From: Amphritea japonica ATCC BAA-1530
Lineage (GTDB): Bacteria; Pseudomonadota; Gammaproteobacteria; Pseudomonadales; Balneatricaceae
DNA: 64,000 nt
Reading direction: 5' to 3'
NCBI RefSeq assembly: GCF_016592435.1
Contig: NZ_AP014545.1
Location: 3,046,693-3,110,692, forward strand
Shown: positions 20,107 through 29,899 of the stretch, in pieces
How the letters are laid out: each line of letters opens with the position of its first letter
Position numbering within the stretch: the first letter of the stretch is position 1
Notes under the pieces: model-generated
Told to the model about the DNA's origin: nothing
The model's database searches: none
What the model saw: the letters and a program-made list of their open reading frames with translations, nothing else
Position numbers and translations under genes: made by a program

Positions 20107-20934
20107 TCACTGGCTCTGAGACAGACTTTTCAAAGTATAAATATCATAGCGGCTGGATTTACCGCTCAACTGATAACTCGGAGTCTGCCCTTCGATAGCA
20201 GGGGCCTTACGGGGACGCTTAACCACTACCCGGTATTCCGCCAGGTTAAGCGCAGCCCTAAGCAGCGCTTCTGAATCACGATCATCACCCACCACATCCC
20301 GGAATACTCGCATCTCTTTCTTCACTAACGCAGACTTGTCTGTATGGGGAAACATCGGATCGACATAGACCACTTGTGGCGGCTGAATGTCACCCTGCCG
20401 ACCAGACAGCCAACTGATGCTGTCTGCATGTACCAGACTCATACGGGCAGCAATATCAGCAACTTCCAGGTCTTCCTGCGCTTGTTGCAAACCACTTTCC
20501 AATAATGCATGGATAATCGGCGAGCGCTCCACCATCTGAACCTCACAGCCAAGCGTGGCCAAAACAAAACTATCCCGCCCTAACCCAGCAGTAACATCTG
20601 CCACCCGAGGGCGAATACTACCTTTGATACCGACCGCTTTAGCAATCATCTGCCCTTTACCGCCACCGAACTTACGTCGATGAGCTACCGCACCAGAGAC
20701 AAAATCAGCTAACACCGGCCCCGGCGCTTTTCGCCCCGTTTGCTGTAATCGCCTAGTTCCAGACTCACAGATCAACAGCTGAGGAAACTGTTGATCACGA
20801 AGATCATATTGATCAAGCAAGGGCAGGCCCAGTCGTTGCGCCAACGACCGGGCATCCTCCATACCGCCTTCATCGGCATAACAAACAGCTATATCAGTGG
20901 AAATTGAAAGCGAGGATTCTTGAGTCAAAATCAT
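20107..20934 (-). CDS. rsmJ: 16S rRNA (guanine(1516)-N(2))-methyltransferase RsmJ
   Basis: SAM-dependent enzyme that methylates G1516 of 16S rRNA. The 275 residues carry the SAM-binding loop [19 protein letters not shown] (about 113-131) and the catalytic region [20 protein letters not shown] (about 188-207), characteristic of RsmJ (YhiQ). It lies 31 bases after uppP in the same direction. Confidence 0.94.
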   Translation of the reverse strand: MILTQESSLSISTDIAVCYADEGGMEDARSLAQRLGLPLLDQYDLRDQQFPQLLICESGTRRLQQTGRKAPGPVLADFVSGAVAHRRKFGGGKGQMIAKAVGIKGSIRPRVADVTAGLGRDSFVLATLGCEVQMVERSPIIHALLESGLQQAQEDLEVADIAARMSLVHADSISWLSGRQGDIQPPQVVYVDPMFPHTDKSALVKKEMRVFRDVVGDDRDSEALLRAALNLAEYRVVVKRPRKAPAIEGQTPSYQLSGKSSRYDIYTLKSLSQSQ

Positions 20935-20965
20935 TCCTTAAAACCAACCTTAGGCCAATCAATGT

Positions 20966-21769
20966 TTAAACCAGAAAATATACTGCCAGCAGGACAAGTC
21001 CCAACAACATACGGTAAATAACAAATGGCAACATGCCCACCCGATCCAGCCATTTCAAAAATAGATGAATACAACAGTAAGCACTAATAGCCGCCAAAAC
21101 TGTGCCGCTGATGATCATAGTCCATTGATCACCCGTACCGGTTTCCAACAACTCCAGGCCTTTCAATAAACCGGCCCCAAGAATAACCGGAATAGACAGC
21201 AGGAACGAAAAGCGCGCAGCTGACTGACGATTTAAACCCAGCATCAATCCGGCGGTAATCGTAATACCTGACCGGGAAGTCCCGGGAATCAAAGCAACCG
21301 CCTGTGCAAGCCCGATAATCACTGCATCTTTAAGGGTAATTTTTTCCAGAGGACGTACTTCGGTCCGACTGATATCAGCCCACCATAGCAGCGCACCAAA
21401 GATCAGCGTCGTACCCGCAATGACTAAAATGCTGCGCCCATAATGATCGATGGCGGAGTTAAACATAAACCCTGCTATTACCGCTGGAATCGTTGCCAGA
21501 ATGACATACCAGGCCAACACCGAATCGACACTCCGGCCCTGGCCGGTAAGGCTCCCTGTCCAGGCGGTTAACATGCGCCAGATGTCTTGACGAAAGTAGA
21601 CCATCACCGCGGTCAATGAACCTATGTGCACACCCACATCAAATGCGAGTCCCTGGTCGGTCCAGCCAAAGAGCTGTGAGGGCAATATCAGATGCGCCGA
21701 ACTTGATACCGGCAAAAACTCTGTCAGTCCCTGCAGTAAAGCCAGGAAAACAACCTGAAACCAATCCAT
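20966..21769 (-). CDS. uppP: Undecaprenyl-diphosphatase UppP
   Basis: Polytopic inner membrane phosphatase that recycles undecaprenyl pyrophosphate in wall synthesis (BacA). The 267 residues have the two catalytic motifs LTEFLPVSSSAHLILPSQL (about 16-34) and ALIPGTSRSGITITAG (about 172-187), and about eight hydrophobic helices. It is followed closely by rsmJ. Confidence 0.96.
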   Translation of the reverse strand: MDWFQVVFLALLQGLTEFLPVSSSAHLILPSQLFGWTDQGLAFDVGVHIGSLTAVMVYFRQDIWRMLTAWTGSLTGQGRSVDSVLAWYVILATIPAVIAGFMFNSAIDHYGRSILVIAGTTLIFGALLWWADISRTEVRPLEKITLKDAVIIGLAQAVALIPGTSRSGITITAGLMLGLNRQSAARFSFLLSIPVILGAGLLKGLELLETGTGDQWTMIISGTVLAAISAYCCIHLFLKWLDRVGMLPFVIYRMLLGLVLLAVYFLV

Positions 21770-21860
21770 GTTTAACCTTTCCTCTCGCTTTCCTTAAATT
21801 TAATAACCTTGCCAGAACTTATTGACTGAACCACATGGCCGTCTCATTTCCGACAATTAT

Positions 21861-22562
21861 TCACTGACCTTTCTTTTTCTGTTCACTGATCTTCTTCCAG
21901 GATATTTCATCACGAAGATAAACCGGTTGTGCTAATTCTGCCGAGACGCCTTCACCTCGAACAAAAGCCTCCTGAGCCAGCTCTGCCATGATGCCGGCAG
22001 CCGGATAAATATCCATAACAGGCACGCTGATCCCCTGCTGTACCTGTTCCGACATGCTCTCGAGATAAACCCAGCCTTTACCTGCGGCAAACCAGCCATC
22101 ACCTTCAGGTAAAACAATGTTTTCCGGGGCACTAACAGCTTCCTTTGTCACTGCGACAGGCAGACCCGAGCGTATCTCATAGGCACAGCTATATAGTTCA
22201 TTCATACGCGCATCCAGCGTGCTCATAACCCGTTCTGCTTTATATTCACGAGCCGCTTTTAACGCGATAGCCGCTAGTGTTGATATGGGCAAAACCGGCA
22301 AATTTGCCGCATACGCCAATCCTTGGGCAGCACCCGTGGCGATACGGATACCGGCAAATGATCCTGGCCCACGACCAAAGGCGATCGCATCCAGCTGCTT
22401 TACTTTGAGTCCGGCAGCCGAAAGAATCTCATCCACCATTGGCAATAATTCACGGGTATGTTGACGAGGAATTATTCGGAAATCCTCCTGAATTTCACCA
22501 TCAATAGACAGCGCCACTGAGCAGGCATCTGTTGATGTATCCAGGGCAAGAATTTTAGCCAT
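21861..22562 (-). CDS. tsaB: tRNA t6A37 threonylcarbamoyltransferase complex protein TsaB
   Basis: Partner of TsaD in making N6-threonylcarbamoyladenosine on tRNA. From ATG at 22562 the protein is 233 residues and starts MAKILALDTSTDACSVALS, the family start; a frame open to 22637 adds 25 unlikely residues. FGRGPGSFAGIRIATGAAQG (about 70-89) is the ASKHA nucleotide-fold motif shared with TsaD. Downstream of mpl-ubiX, in the same direction, 78 bases after ubiX. Confidence 0.95.
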   Translation of the reverse strand: MAKILALDTSTDACSVALSIDGEIQEDFRIIPRQHTRELLPMVDEILSAAGLKVKQLDAIAFGRGPGSFAGIRIATGAAQGLAYAANLPVLPISTLAAIALKAAREYKAERVMSTLDARMNELYSCAYEIRSGLPVAVTKEAVSAPENIVLPEGDGWFAAGKGWVYLESMSEQVQQGISVPVMDIYPAAGIMAELAQEAFVRGEGVSAELAQPVYLRDEISWKKISEQKKKGQ

Positions 22563-22640
22563 TTTTTTAATCCGATTAGTCAGAGTATGCAGGTTTGTAT
22601 TAAGGCAGTTCGCCAAAGCGCTGCATTTTAAGCGCAATAC

Positions 22641-23279
22641 TCAGGAAAGGCTATCCTCACCCCAGCGCGGCATAAGGTTCTGCTCGATCTGTAGCTGATT
22701 CAAAATCCTTGCGACAACAAAATCGATCATATCTTCAACTGATTCAGGCCGGTTATAAAAGCCCGGACTCGCGGGAATCACCACCGTACCCATTCGGGTC
22801 AGCTTTAACATATGCTCCAGATGAATCTCTGAATATGGCGCCTCACGAGGCACCAGAATAAGTTGTCGACGCTCTTTCAGAGCCACGTCCGCTGCCCGCT
22901 CAATCAGGTTATTACTGGCACCATTAGCGATCGACGAAAGCGTACTGGTTGAACAGGGGCACACCACCATTTTACTCGGAGCACCTGAACCTGATGCAAC
23001 CGGAGCCATCCACTGCTCCCGCCCAAAAACTCGTACCTGTCCTGCTGCCGCTGAGAAGCGTGCCGTCAGCCACACCTCCTGTTCTTTAGCCGCACCCGGT
23101 AACGTCTCATCGGTTTCAGTCGCAATAACAACCTGTGCCGCTCGGGAAATCATCACCAACACCTGGCAATTAGCGGCCACCAAACACTCCAACAAACGTA
23201 ACCCGTACTGAGCACCGGACGCGCCGGTAATCGCCAGAGTTACTCTGTCTTTATAGGTCTCTGCCACGGTCGACTCCAT
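22641..23279 (-). CDS. ubiX: Flavin prenyltransferase UbiX
   Basis: Makes the prenylated FMN cofactor needed by UbiD in ubiquinone synthesis. The 212 residues show the flavoprotein fold: TLAITGASGAQYGLRLLECL (about 14-33), CPCSTSTLSSIANGASNNL (about 112-130) and LVPREAPYSEIHLEHMLKL with the prenyl-site residues. The start overlaps the mpl stop as TAATG, a sign of translational coupling. Confidence 0.95.
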   Translation of the reverse strand: MESTVAETYKDRVTLAITGASGAQYGLRLLECLVAANCQVLVMISRAAQVVIATETDETLPGAAKEQEVWLTARFSAAAGQVRVFGREQWMAPVASGSGAPSKMVVCPCSTSTLSSIANGASNNLIERAADVALKERRQLILVPREAPYSEIHLEHMLKLTRMGTVVIPASPGFYNRPESVEDMIDFVVARILNQLQIEQNLMPRWGEDSLS

Positions 23280-24682
23280 TAGTTTCCAAACTTCTGTTGC
23301 AGGGCTTCAAGCAAGCGGTGATGAATCCCCTCAAAACCACCATTACTCATTATAACAATATGACTACCCGGCTTAACGTCAGCAAGCAAATGTTGAATAA
23401 GCTTATTTGTATCCCGTGCCAACATTGCTGGGTTATCACAGCTATCAACGACATCCTGCAGCGACCATTCGAGTCCGGCCGGTTGATACCAATACACGGT
23501 ATCAGCACGATTAGCTGACTTAGCAAGGTTCTGTCGATGCATCCCCATTCGCATCGTATTCGAACGCGGCTCAATCACTGCCAAAACAGTTTCATCACCT
23601 ACCTGCGCACGAATCCCCTGCAAGGTCGTTTCAATTGCTGTCGGATGATGGGCAAAATCATCATATATCCGAACACCTGCTACCTCACCAATCAGCTCCA
23701 TGCGTCGCTTTACGCCACCGAAGTTACACAATCCCTCTATCCCATGCGCAATTTGCACACCAACATTACGGGCAGCAACCAGCGCCATCAGACCATTATT
23801 TACGGAGTGTAAGCCGGTCATATTCCAGCGCACGATCCCAACAACTTCACCCTGATGCAGTACCTCGAATTCAGAGCCATCATCCTTTAACAGCCGCGCC
23901 TGCCACTCAGCAGAAACATCCAACTCAGGTTCGTTTCCAACACAGGTTTTCACTACTGGTGTCCAGCACCCCTGATCGATCACCTGATCAATCGCTGTAA
24001 CGCCAGCAGGCATAATAACCTGACCATTTGCCGGCACGATTCTTACAACATGATGGAACTGGCGTTGAATAGCTGCCAGATCATCAAAAATATCAGCATG
24101 ATCAAATTCAAGGTTATTGAGAATCAGTGTCCGAGGATGGTAGTGAACAAACTTTGACCGTTTATCAAAAAAGGCGGTGTCATACTCATCTGCTTCTATA
24201 ACAAAAAACGGGCTTTCACCCACCCGGGCAGAACGATCAAAATTTTTCGGTACACCGCCAATAAGAAAACCAGGAGCCATATCAGCATACTCAAGCAGCC
24301 AGGCTAGCATGGTAGCTGTTGTCGTTTTCCCATGAGTACCTGCCACAGCCAGCACCCATTTATCCCGTAGAAGGTTATCCGACAACCATTGCGGGCCAGA
24401 GGTATAAGGCAGCCCCTGTTCGAGCATAGATTCCACACAAGGATTACCGCGGGTCATCGCATTACCCACAATAATGATATCCGGCGCCGGATTAAGTTGT
24501 GACGGGTCATAACCTTCGATCAGACTAATCCCCTGCTGCTCAAGCTGTGTACTCATCGGAGGATAAACGTTAGCATCTGAGCCACTAACCTGGTGCCCCA
24601 ATTCCTTCGCAAGTACCGCAAGACTCCCCATAAAGGTGCCACAAATTCCCAGTATATGAACATGCACAGACGGGCTCTCCAA
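23279..24682 (-). CDS. mpl: UDP-N-acetylmuramate:L-alanyl-gamma-D-glutamyl-meso-diaminopimelate ligase Mpl
   Basis: Recycles the murein tripeptide by ligating it to UDP-MurNAc. A Mur ligase of 467 residues: HVHILGICGTFMGSLAVLA at the start, the ATP loop VAGTHGKTTTATMLAW (about 113-128), the central FVIEADEYDTAFFDKRSKF, and the C-terminal DDFAHHPTAIETTLQG (about 340-355). The GTFMG in the first loop separates Mpl from MurC. First gene of mpl-ubiX; divergent from fbp. Confidence 0.96.
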   Translation of the reverse strand: MESPSVHVHILGICGTFMGSLAVLAKELGHQVSGSDANVYPPMSTQLEQQGISLIEGYDPSQLNPAPDIIIVGNAMTRGNPCVESMLEQGLPYTSGPQWLSDNLLRDKWVLAVAGTHGKTTTATMLAWLLEYADMAPGFLIGGVPKNFDRSARVGESPFFVIEADEYDTAFFDKRSKFVHYHPRTLILNNLEFDHADIFDDLAAIQRQFHHVVRIVPANGQVIMPAGVTAIDQVIDQGCWTPVVKTCVGNEPELDVSAEWQARLLKDDGSEFEVLHQGEVVGIVRWNMTGLHSVNNGLMALVAARNVGVQIAHGIEGLCNFGGVKRRMELIGEVAGVRIYDDFAHHPTAIETTLQGIRAQVGDETVLAVIEPRSNTMRMGMHRQNLAKSANRADTVYWYQPAGLEWSLQDVVDSCDNPAMLARDTNKLIQHLLADVKPGSHIVIMSNGGFEGIHHRLLEALQQKFGN

Positions 24683-24931
24683 ATCGTTTTCTGAGTCTCA
24701 AAATCAGTCGCTATAATAACAGCTAACCGAGATCTGTAATGCCCTTTGTTGCTCCCTTTTCTCTGGCCTCGCCGAGCGATACGCTCAATAAGCAGAACTA
24801 TGAGCGCAGGCAATCGCCATAATTACAATTTTTTTACACAATTTTGACGGTCCGACTGTGTAATTACCTCAGAATTAAGCGTAAAATCACTACTACTTTT
24901 AAACCTCCCAAACCTACAGGTTTTTGGCCAC

Positions 24932-25903
24932 ATGTTACTGCTGAACCAGTATCTCAAGCACCACGAAACTCCCGATGATCTTATTGACCTGATTGACAGC
25001 CTGATGCTGTCCTGCAAAGAGATCGCCATTAAACTGCGTGAAGGCGCACTTGCTGGCGTTTTAGGCACTGCAGAAGGCGTCAATGTTCAAGGGGAAACCC
25101 AGAAAAAGCTGGATGTAATATCTAACGATATTCTTAAAGCAATACTCCTGGACAACCCAACTGTAGCGGGCATCGCTTCCGAAGAGGAAGATTTCCCGGT
25201 CGGTGGTAACCCAGAAGGCAAATACCTGGTTACATTTGATCCGCTGGACGGATCATCCAACATCGATGTAAACGTTTCTGTCGGCACTATATTCTCAATC
25301 CTGAGCAAGCCTGAAGGGATTGACGGTGGTGATGAAGCCGCTTATATGCAGAATGGTCGTAAGCAGATCGCCTCTGGTTATGTCCTCTATGGGCCTTGCG
25401 CAGTCTTAGTAATGACCACTGGCAGCGGCGTGAACATGTTCACCCTGAGCCACGGCGGTGACTTCATTCTCACCGAAGAGAATGTACAGATTCCGGAACA
25501 GACCCAGGAATTCGGTATTAATATGTCTAACCAGCGTTTCTGGGAACCAGAAATGCAGGCCTATGTCGCTGATCTGTTACAAGGCGAAGAAGGCCCACTA
25601 GGCAAACGTTATAATATGCGTTGGGTTGCTTCAATGGTGGCAGAGGTGCATCGCATCCTGACCCGGGGCGGTATCTTTTTATACCCATGGGACAATCGAG
25701 ATACCAGTAAGCCAGGCAAGCTTCGCCTTATGTATGAAGGCAACCCAATGAGCTTCCTGATTGAGCAAGCTGGCGGCCTTAGCACAACCTGCTATGACAA
25801 CATCATGGATGTAGAGCCAACAAAAATTCATCAACGGGTCGCTGTTGGCCTTGGCTCTACAGGCGAAGTAGAAACCATGATGAAGTATCACGCTAAAGAT
25901 TAA
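24932..25903 (+). CDS. fbp: Fructose-1,6-bisphosphatase, class I
   Basis: Gluconeogenic hydrolysis of fructose-1,6-bisphosphate. The 323 residues carry the class I features: GIASEEEDF metal ligands (about 80-88), the Li-sensitive phosphatase motif FDPLDGSSNIDVNVSVGTIF (about 102-121) and the sugar-binding YNMRWVASMVAEVHRILTRG (about 223-242). The Shine-Dalgarno is weak (AGG eleven bases upstream), but no other in-frame start is close. Followed by ppa 114 bases later. Confidence 0.95.
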   Translation: MLLLNQYLKHHETPDDLIDLIDSLMLSCKEIAIKLREGALAGVLGTAEGVNVQGETQKKLDVISNDILKAILLDNPTVAGIASEEEDFPVGGNPEGKYLVTFDPLDGSSNIDVNVSVGTIFSILSKPEGIDGGDEAAYMQNGRKQIASGYVLYGPCAVLVMTTGSGVNMFTLSHGGDFILTEENVQIPEQTQEFGINMSNQRFWEPEMQAYVADLLQGEEGPLGKRYNMRWVASMVAEVHRILTRGGIFLYPWDNRDTSKPGKLRLMYEGNPMSFLIEQAGGLSTTCYDNIMDVEPTKIHQRVAVGLGSTGEVETMMKYHAKD

Positions 25904-26017
25904 TACCTATAGTGTTTTATGCTCTTTAAGTCGTATTCAAATTATCACCAAAGGCTGTATATAATGCGGCCTTTGGATTCAAAACAGATTTCTATACTTT
26001 AAACAGGAAGGCGATAC

Positions 26018-26551
26018 ATGAGCTTTGAAAAAGTCCCTGCTGGCAATGATCTGCCAAACGACATCAATGTAATCATCGAGATTCCAGCGGACAGCGATCC
26101 GGTTAAATATGAGATCGACAAAGATTCTGATGCAATCTTCGTTGACCGTTTCATGGCAGCACCTATGTTCTACCCTGCTAACTACGGTTACATCAACAAT
26201 ACCCTGGCTGACGATGGCGATGCTCTGGACGTTCTGGTTGTAACACCTTACCCAGTCGTTCCTGGTTCTGTTATCCGCTGCCGTCCGGTTGGCGTATTGA
26301 ACATGACCGACGAAGCCGGTGAAGATGCTAAGCTGGTTGCGGTACCGCACGACAAGCTGAGCAAAGCTTACAAAAACGTTCAGGACGTTAACGACCTGCC
26401 AGAACTTCTTCTCGCTCGTATCAAGCACTTCTTCGAGAACTACAAAGGTCTGGAAGAAGGTAAGTGGGTTAAAGTTGAAGGCTGGGAAGGCGCAGATGCG
26501 GCTAAAGCAGCGATCATCGAGTCTCAAAAAGCTTACGAAGCCGCTAAGTAA
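26018..26551 (+). CDS. ppa: Inorganic pyrophosphatase
   Basis: Family I soluble pyrophosphatase that removes PPi from biosynthesis. At 177 residues it matches E. coli Ppa. It contains [33 protein letters not shown], the active-site signature [10 protein letters not shown] (about residues 66-75) and [26 protein letters not shown] precedes the ATG. A strong terminator follows; codon choice is biased to frequent codons, as expected for a highly expressed gene. Confidence 0.98.
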   Translation: MSFEKVPAGNDLPNDINVIIEIPADSDPVKYEIDKDSDAIFVDRFMAAPMFYPANYGYINNTLADDGDALDVLVVTPYPVVPGSVIRCRPVGVLNMTDEAGEDAKLVAVPHDKLSKAYKNVQDVNDLPELLLARIKHFFENYKGLEEGKWVKVEGWEGADAAKAAIIESQKAYEAAK

Positions 26552-26567
26552 CTACTTAGCAGTTTAT

Positions 26568-26597
26568 AAAAAAACCCGCTTCAGCGGGTTTTTTTTT
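26568..26597. terminator. Intrinsic terminator after ppa
   Basis: AAAAAACCCGC, loop TTCA, GCGGGTTTTTT with flanking A- and T-runs. It can serve both ppa and the convergent gene at 26616. Confidence 0.93.
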
Positions 26598-26615
26598 GCA
26601 TACTCGAATACCAGG

Positions 26616-27530
26616 CTATTTTTCAAACAGTTTTTTACCCAAGCCAATCACCAAAAACACCACCCCGCCAGCTGCAACTCCAACCAGCGCTTCCAACAAC
26701 ACCGGCAGAAACACCATAACAATCTCATTCAGCCCGGTATTCAGTTGTTCGATAAAGTGATGCAGGAATGGCAGGCCGTGAACCAGAATACCGCCACCAA
26801 CCATAAACATCGCTACAGTGCCTACTATAGAAAGGCCTTTCATTAGCATTGGAGCCGCTTTAAGAATGCCGCGACCGATGATTTTAGTGATGTCTGCCGC
26901 ATCAGATTTACGCACCAGATATAGACCCAGATCGTCCAGTTTTACAATACCTGCCACCAGACCATAAACACCGACAGTCACTATTAAGGAGATCCCCACC
27001 AGCACACCCAATTGTGTTGCCAGAGAAGCTCCCGCCACTGTGCCCAGGGTCAATACGATTATCTCGGCTGAGAGTATAAAGTCGGTGCGCACCGCTCCCT
27101 TAATCTTCCTGTTTTCAAACGCCACTAGGTCGACCGAACTATCTTCCACCGCTTTCTTTAATTCAGCTTTATGCACCTCATCCCCTTCCGCAGAATGAAA
27201 AAAGGTATGGAAAACCTTTTCAAACCCTTCGAAACAAAGAAACAAGCCACCGATCATCAGCAGTGGAATAATCAACCAGGGAATAAAGTAACTGATCGCC
27301 AGCGCGCCCGGCACCAAGATCATTTTATTCACCAGCGAGCCTTTGGCTACCGCCCAGACGACGGGTAATTCACGATCGGCACGCACACCAGACACCTGCT
27401 CCGCATTCAGCGCCAGATCATCACCCAACACGCCTGCGGTTTTACGGGCGGCGACTTTAGTCATACCAGCGACATCATCCATCAGGGTCGCTATATCATC
27501 AATTAATGCCAGAAGGTTTGAAGCAGCCAT
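26616..27530 (-). CDS. DUF808 family inner membrane protein (YedI-like)
   Basis: 304 residues with at least five hydrophobic helices (for example [20 protein letters not shown] and [20 protein letters not shown]). The N-terminal [20 protein letters not shown] followed by [19 protein letters not shown], and [13 protein letters not shown], match the DUF808/YedI family. Function unknown; it has been described only as an inner membrane protein. Single gene, convergent with ppa. Confidence 0.9.
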   Translation of the reverse strand: MAASNLLALIDDIATLMDDVAGMTKVAARKTAGVLGDDLALNAEQVSGVRADRELPVVWAVAKGSLVNKMILVPGALAISYFIPWLIIPLLMIGGLFLCFEGFEKVFHTFFHSAEGDEVHKAELKKAVEDSSVDLVAFENRKIKGAVRTDFILSAEIIVLTLGTVAGASLATQLGVLVGISLIVTVGVYGLVAGIVKLDDLGLYLVRKSDAADITKIIGRGILKAAPMLMKGLSIVGTVAMFMVGGGILVHGLPFLHHFIEQLNTGLNEIVMVFLPVLLEALVGVAAGGVVFLVIGLGKKLFEK

Positions 27531-27607
27531 CTGAATATCCTTTTGTATTTTTCAGTCATTACCTTTACTTAACGTGAGATGATACAGTTCAAACCGGGGG
27601 AGTGACT

Positions 27608-27946
27608 ATGGCTAAGAAACAAAAAGTATCTGAACAGGTGGTAACCGAAGCGTTACAGGTTGCCCGGGCAACCCAGCGGCCCGGACAATCAAAAGAACAA
27701 ACGAAACTGATCGCCCAAGGGATTCAGAAAGGGATCGAAGAATACAAAAAACGCCACAAAGAGAAGTCTCGCGAGCTTGATAAGCAGAAGCGAAAATTGC
27801 AACAAGTCAAAAAAGCATCTGAAGTCGACTCCACATCAGAGATACCGACAGAACAATCGGGGCAGCAAAACAGACTAAGCTGGGTGTTACTGCTCTTAAG
27901 CTGGATTGGTTTTGCCGTTTACGCGGCCTTATACAACCCTCTGTAG
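27608..27946 (+). CDS. DUF2956-like small membrane protein
   Basis: 112 residues from the ATG at 27608, which sits six bases after GGGGGAG; a GTG at 27602 overlaps that site and is less likely. The N-terminal half (SEQVVTEALQVARATQRPGQ, TKLIAQGIQKGIEEYKKRHK) is basic and helical, and the C-terminus has one membrane helix (WVLLLLSWIGFAVYAALYN), so it is probably tail-anchored with the helical part in the cytoplasm. The pattern matches DUF2956. No function known. Confidence 0.82.
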   Translation: MAKKQKVSEQVVTEALQVARATQRPGQSKEQTKLIAQGIQKGIEEYKKRHKEKSRELDKQKRKLQQVKKASEVDSTSEIPTEQSGQQNRLSWVLLLLSWIGFAVYAALYNPL

Positions 27947-27980
27947 GCTTTGCTACCCTATCGTTACGGAACACCTATCC

Positions 27981-28583
27981 TCAAAAACTATTTTCTACCA
28001 GCACTTCAGCAAGCGGCAACTGGCCTGCCCTTTGATTTGCAGGCTTAGCAGCCTTTCCCAACGTAATCATCATACTGATAACATGCCCTGAAGGCAGATT
28101 AATAATCTCAGCAACCCGCTCGGCATTAAAACCAATCATAGGGCAGGTATCATAACCCAACCCTTTCGCGGCAAGCATCATGGTTTGTGCGGCCATCCCA
28201 CTGGAACGTATCGCTTCATCGCGTTGCAACTGTTCCTTGCCCTGATAAAAAGACTTCAGCATCGGCAACATCACCTCCTGAACATCGTGCCGAGCATTAG
28301 CCCAGTAACGCTGTGGGTTAACAAACCATGCCTGAGTATCAGCACATAAAACAATCAATTCAGCCGCTTCTGTCACCTGAGCCTGCCCCCAGGCAGCCTC
28401 TTGGATTTGAGCTCGTATTTGAGCATCAACGACTCTGACAAACCGCCAGTGCTGAATATTATAAGAGGTGGGAGAAAGCAAAACCGCTTCCATAATACGT
28501 TCAAAGTCGGCTTCGCTAACCGTCTCGGTAATTGAGTAGTGTTTCACCGCACGGCGCGTTTCTATTGCAGTAAACAGTTCCAT
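27981..28583 (-). CDS. Nitroreductase family protein
   Basis: FMN-dependent NAD(P)H oxidoreductase. The 200 residues start with the signature AIETRRAVKHYS (FMN phosphate contact), then LLSPTSYNIQHWRFVRV (about 34-50) and GLGYDTCPMIGFNAERVAEI (about 145-164). Substrate not predictable. Convergent with the DUF2956 gene (34 bases apart) and in the same direction as the LysR gene at 28765, which might regulate it. Confidence 0.9.
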   Translation of the reverse strand: MELFTAIETRRAVKHYSITETVSEADFERIMEAVLLSPTSYNIQHWRFVRVVDAQIRAQIQEAAWGQAQVTEAAELIVLCADTQAWFVNPQRYWANARHDVQEVMLPMLKSFYQGKEQLQRDEAIRSSGMAAQTMMLAAKGLGYDTCPMIGFNAERVAEIINLPSGHVISMMITLGKAAKPANQRAGQLPLAEVLVENSF

Positions 28584-28764
28584 AATAAACCCTTAATTTG
28601 TCATCTTTTGAAAAATGGTTTAAACGTGCCCCGAATACTTTCGAAGAGAGTATCCGCTCGCCGTTTCAACCAAGCCAGGATGTACAGATTAAACAGTTTA
28701 CTAATCGATGATAATAACCATAAAAATAACAATACTGTTAACTAAATATCAACAATAAAGCTAT

Positions 28765-29682
28765 TTACAGATCGATACCCTGCTCCCAGTAAGGGGCATC
28801 ACTACCAAGATACTCAATAGCAAAATCCAGAAACGCTCTGACCTTCGCCGGCATATACTGACGTTCAATCATTACCGCACTGATATCTTGCGCTGGCATC
28901 TGATATTCAGGAAACAGCTGGATTAACTGACCCGACCGAAGATAAGGCCCCACCACAAAGGTAGGCAGACGCGATATACCCACCCCTTGTAACACAGCAT
29001 CCAGTAACGCTTCACTGTTATTCGCCTGATAATTACCTGATACCGCAACCATTTGAGTCCGGTCGTTCTGACGAAAACTCCAGCCCTTAGAATCATTAGA
29101 GTAACGGAAAGAAAGACAGTTATGCTGTAGCAAATCATCCAGTTGCTTCGGCCTGCCAAACTGATTTAAATAAGATTGCGAAACACATAAAACACTGCGT
29201 AAGGGCACTAATTTTCGGGCTATCAGAGTAGAATCAATCATCGTGCCACCCCGAATGGCGATATCAACCCCTCCCTGAACCATATCGACCGTTTTATCAT
29301 CAAGCTCGAGATCAATACTGACCTTAGGGTAGCGTTTTAAGAACGCCGGAATCATTGGCACCACATGCAGACGACCGAATGACATCGCGGCATTAATACG
29401 CAACCGCCCCTGGGGCTCACCCTGCAGTTGAGCCACCGCATCTTCCGCATCCTTAGCGGCCCGATTCGCCATTACCGCATGCTCAAAATAGTGCTCGCCA
29501 GCTTCAGTCAAACTTAGCTTACGGGTAGTCCGGTGCAACAATTTGACGCCTAACTGCTGCTCTAGCTGGGTTATCCGCTTACTGACGGCTGATTTAGATA
29601 TACCCAGAAAGCGGGCAGCCGGGGAAAATCCACCGGACTCAACCACTGCAACAAATACGGGAATTGCACCAAAACTATCCAT
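28765..29682 (-). CDS. LysR family transcriptional regulator
   Basis: 305 residues with an N-terminal winged helix (FVAVVESGGFSPAARFLGIS, then KSAVSKRITQLEQQLGVKLL, about 9-48) and a substrate-binding domain (about 90-290). It resembles the CrgA/AaeR-type LysR group (LHRTTRKLSLTEAGEHYFEH). It lies 181 bases upstream of, but facing away from, the next nitroreductase gene and is divergent from the EamA transporter at 29900, its likeliest target. Confidence 0.92.
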   Translation of the reverse strand: MDSFGAIPVFVAVVESGGFSPAARFLGISKSAVSKRITQLEQQLGVKLLHRTTRKLSLTEAGEHYFEHAVMANRAAKDAEDAVAQLQGEPQGRLRINAAMSFGRLHVVPMIPAFLKRYPKVSIDLELDDKTVDMVQGGVDIAIRGGTMIDSTLIARKLVPLRSVLCVSQSYLNQFGRPKQLDDLLQHNCLSFRYSNDSKGWSFRQNDRTQMVAVSGNYQANNSEALLDAVLQGVGISRLPTFVVGPYLRSGQLIQLFPEYQMPAQDISAVMIERQYMPAKVRAFLDFAIEYLGSDAPYWEQGIDL

Positions 29683-29806
29683 ATACGCTACTCATACTCA
29701 ACACCAGACCACCCATTTGTAAACTTTTACTCAACAGTGAATATCATATTTCATAGATTATCAATCATTTAGAAACAGGGTAAGCTCATTTCCATAGCAT
29801 TATCTC

Positions 29807-29848
29807 TGCAACCTAACCCCTACAACCTTACCCCTACAACCTTACCCC
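29807..29848. repeat. Three tandem 14-bp repeats
   Basis: TACAACCTTACCCC twice in a row (29821-29848), preceded by the variant TGCAACCTAACCCC. They lie in the lysR/EamA promoter region and may be a LysR-type binding array or a slippage product. Confidence 0.6.
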
Positions 29849-29899
29849 TGGAAAAAGACACACTGTTTAATATCAGATTAATTCAACTGAGAAAGACTC

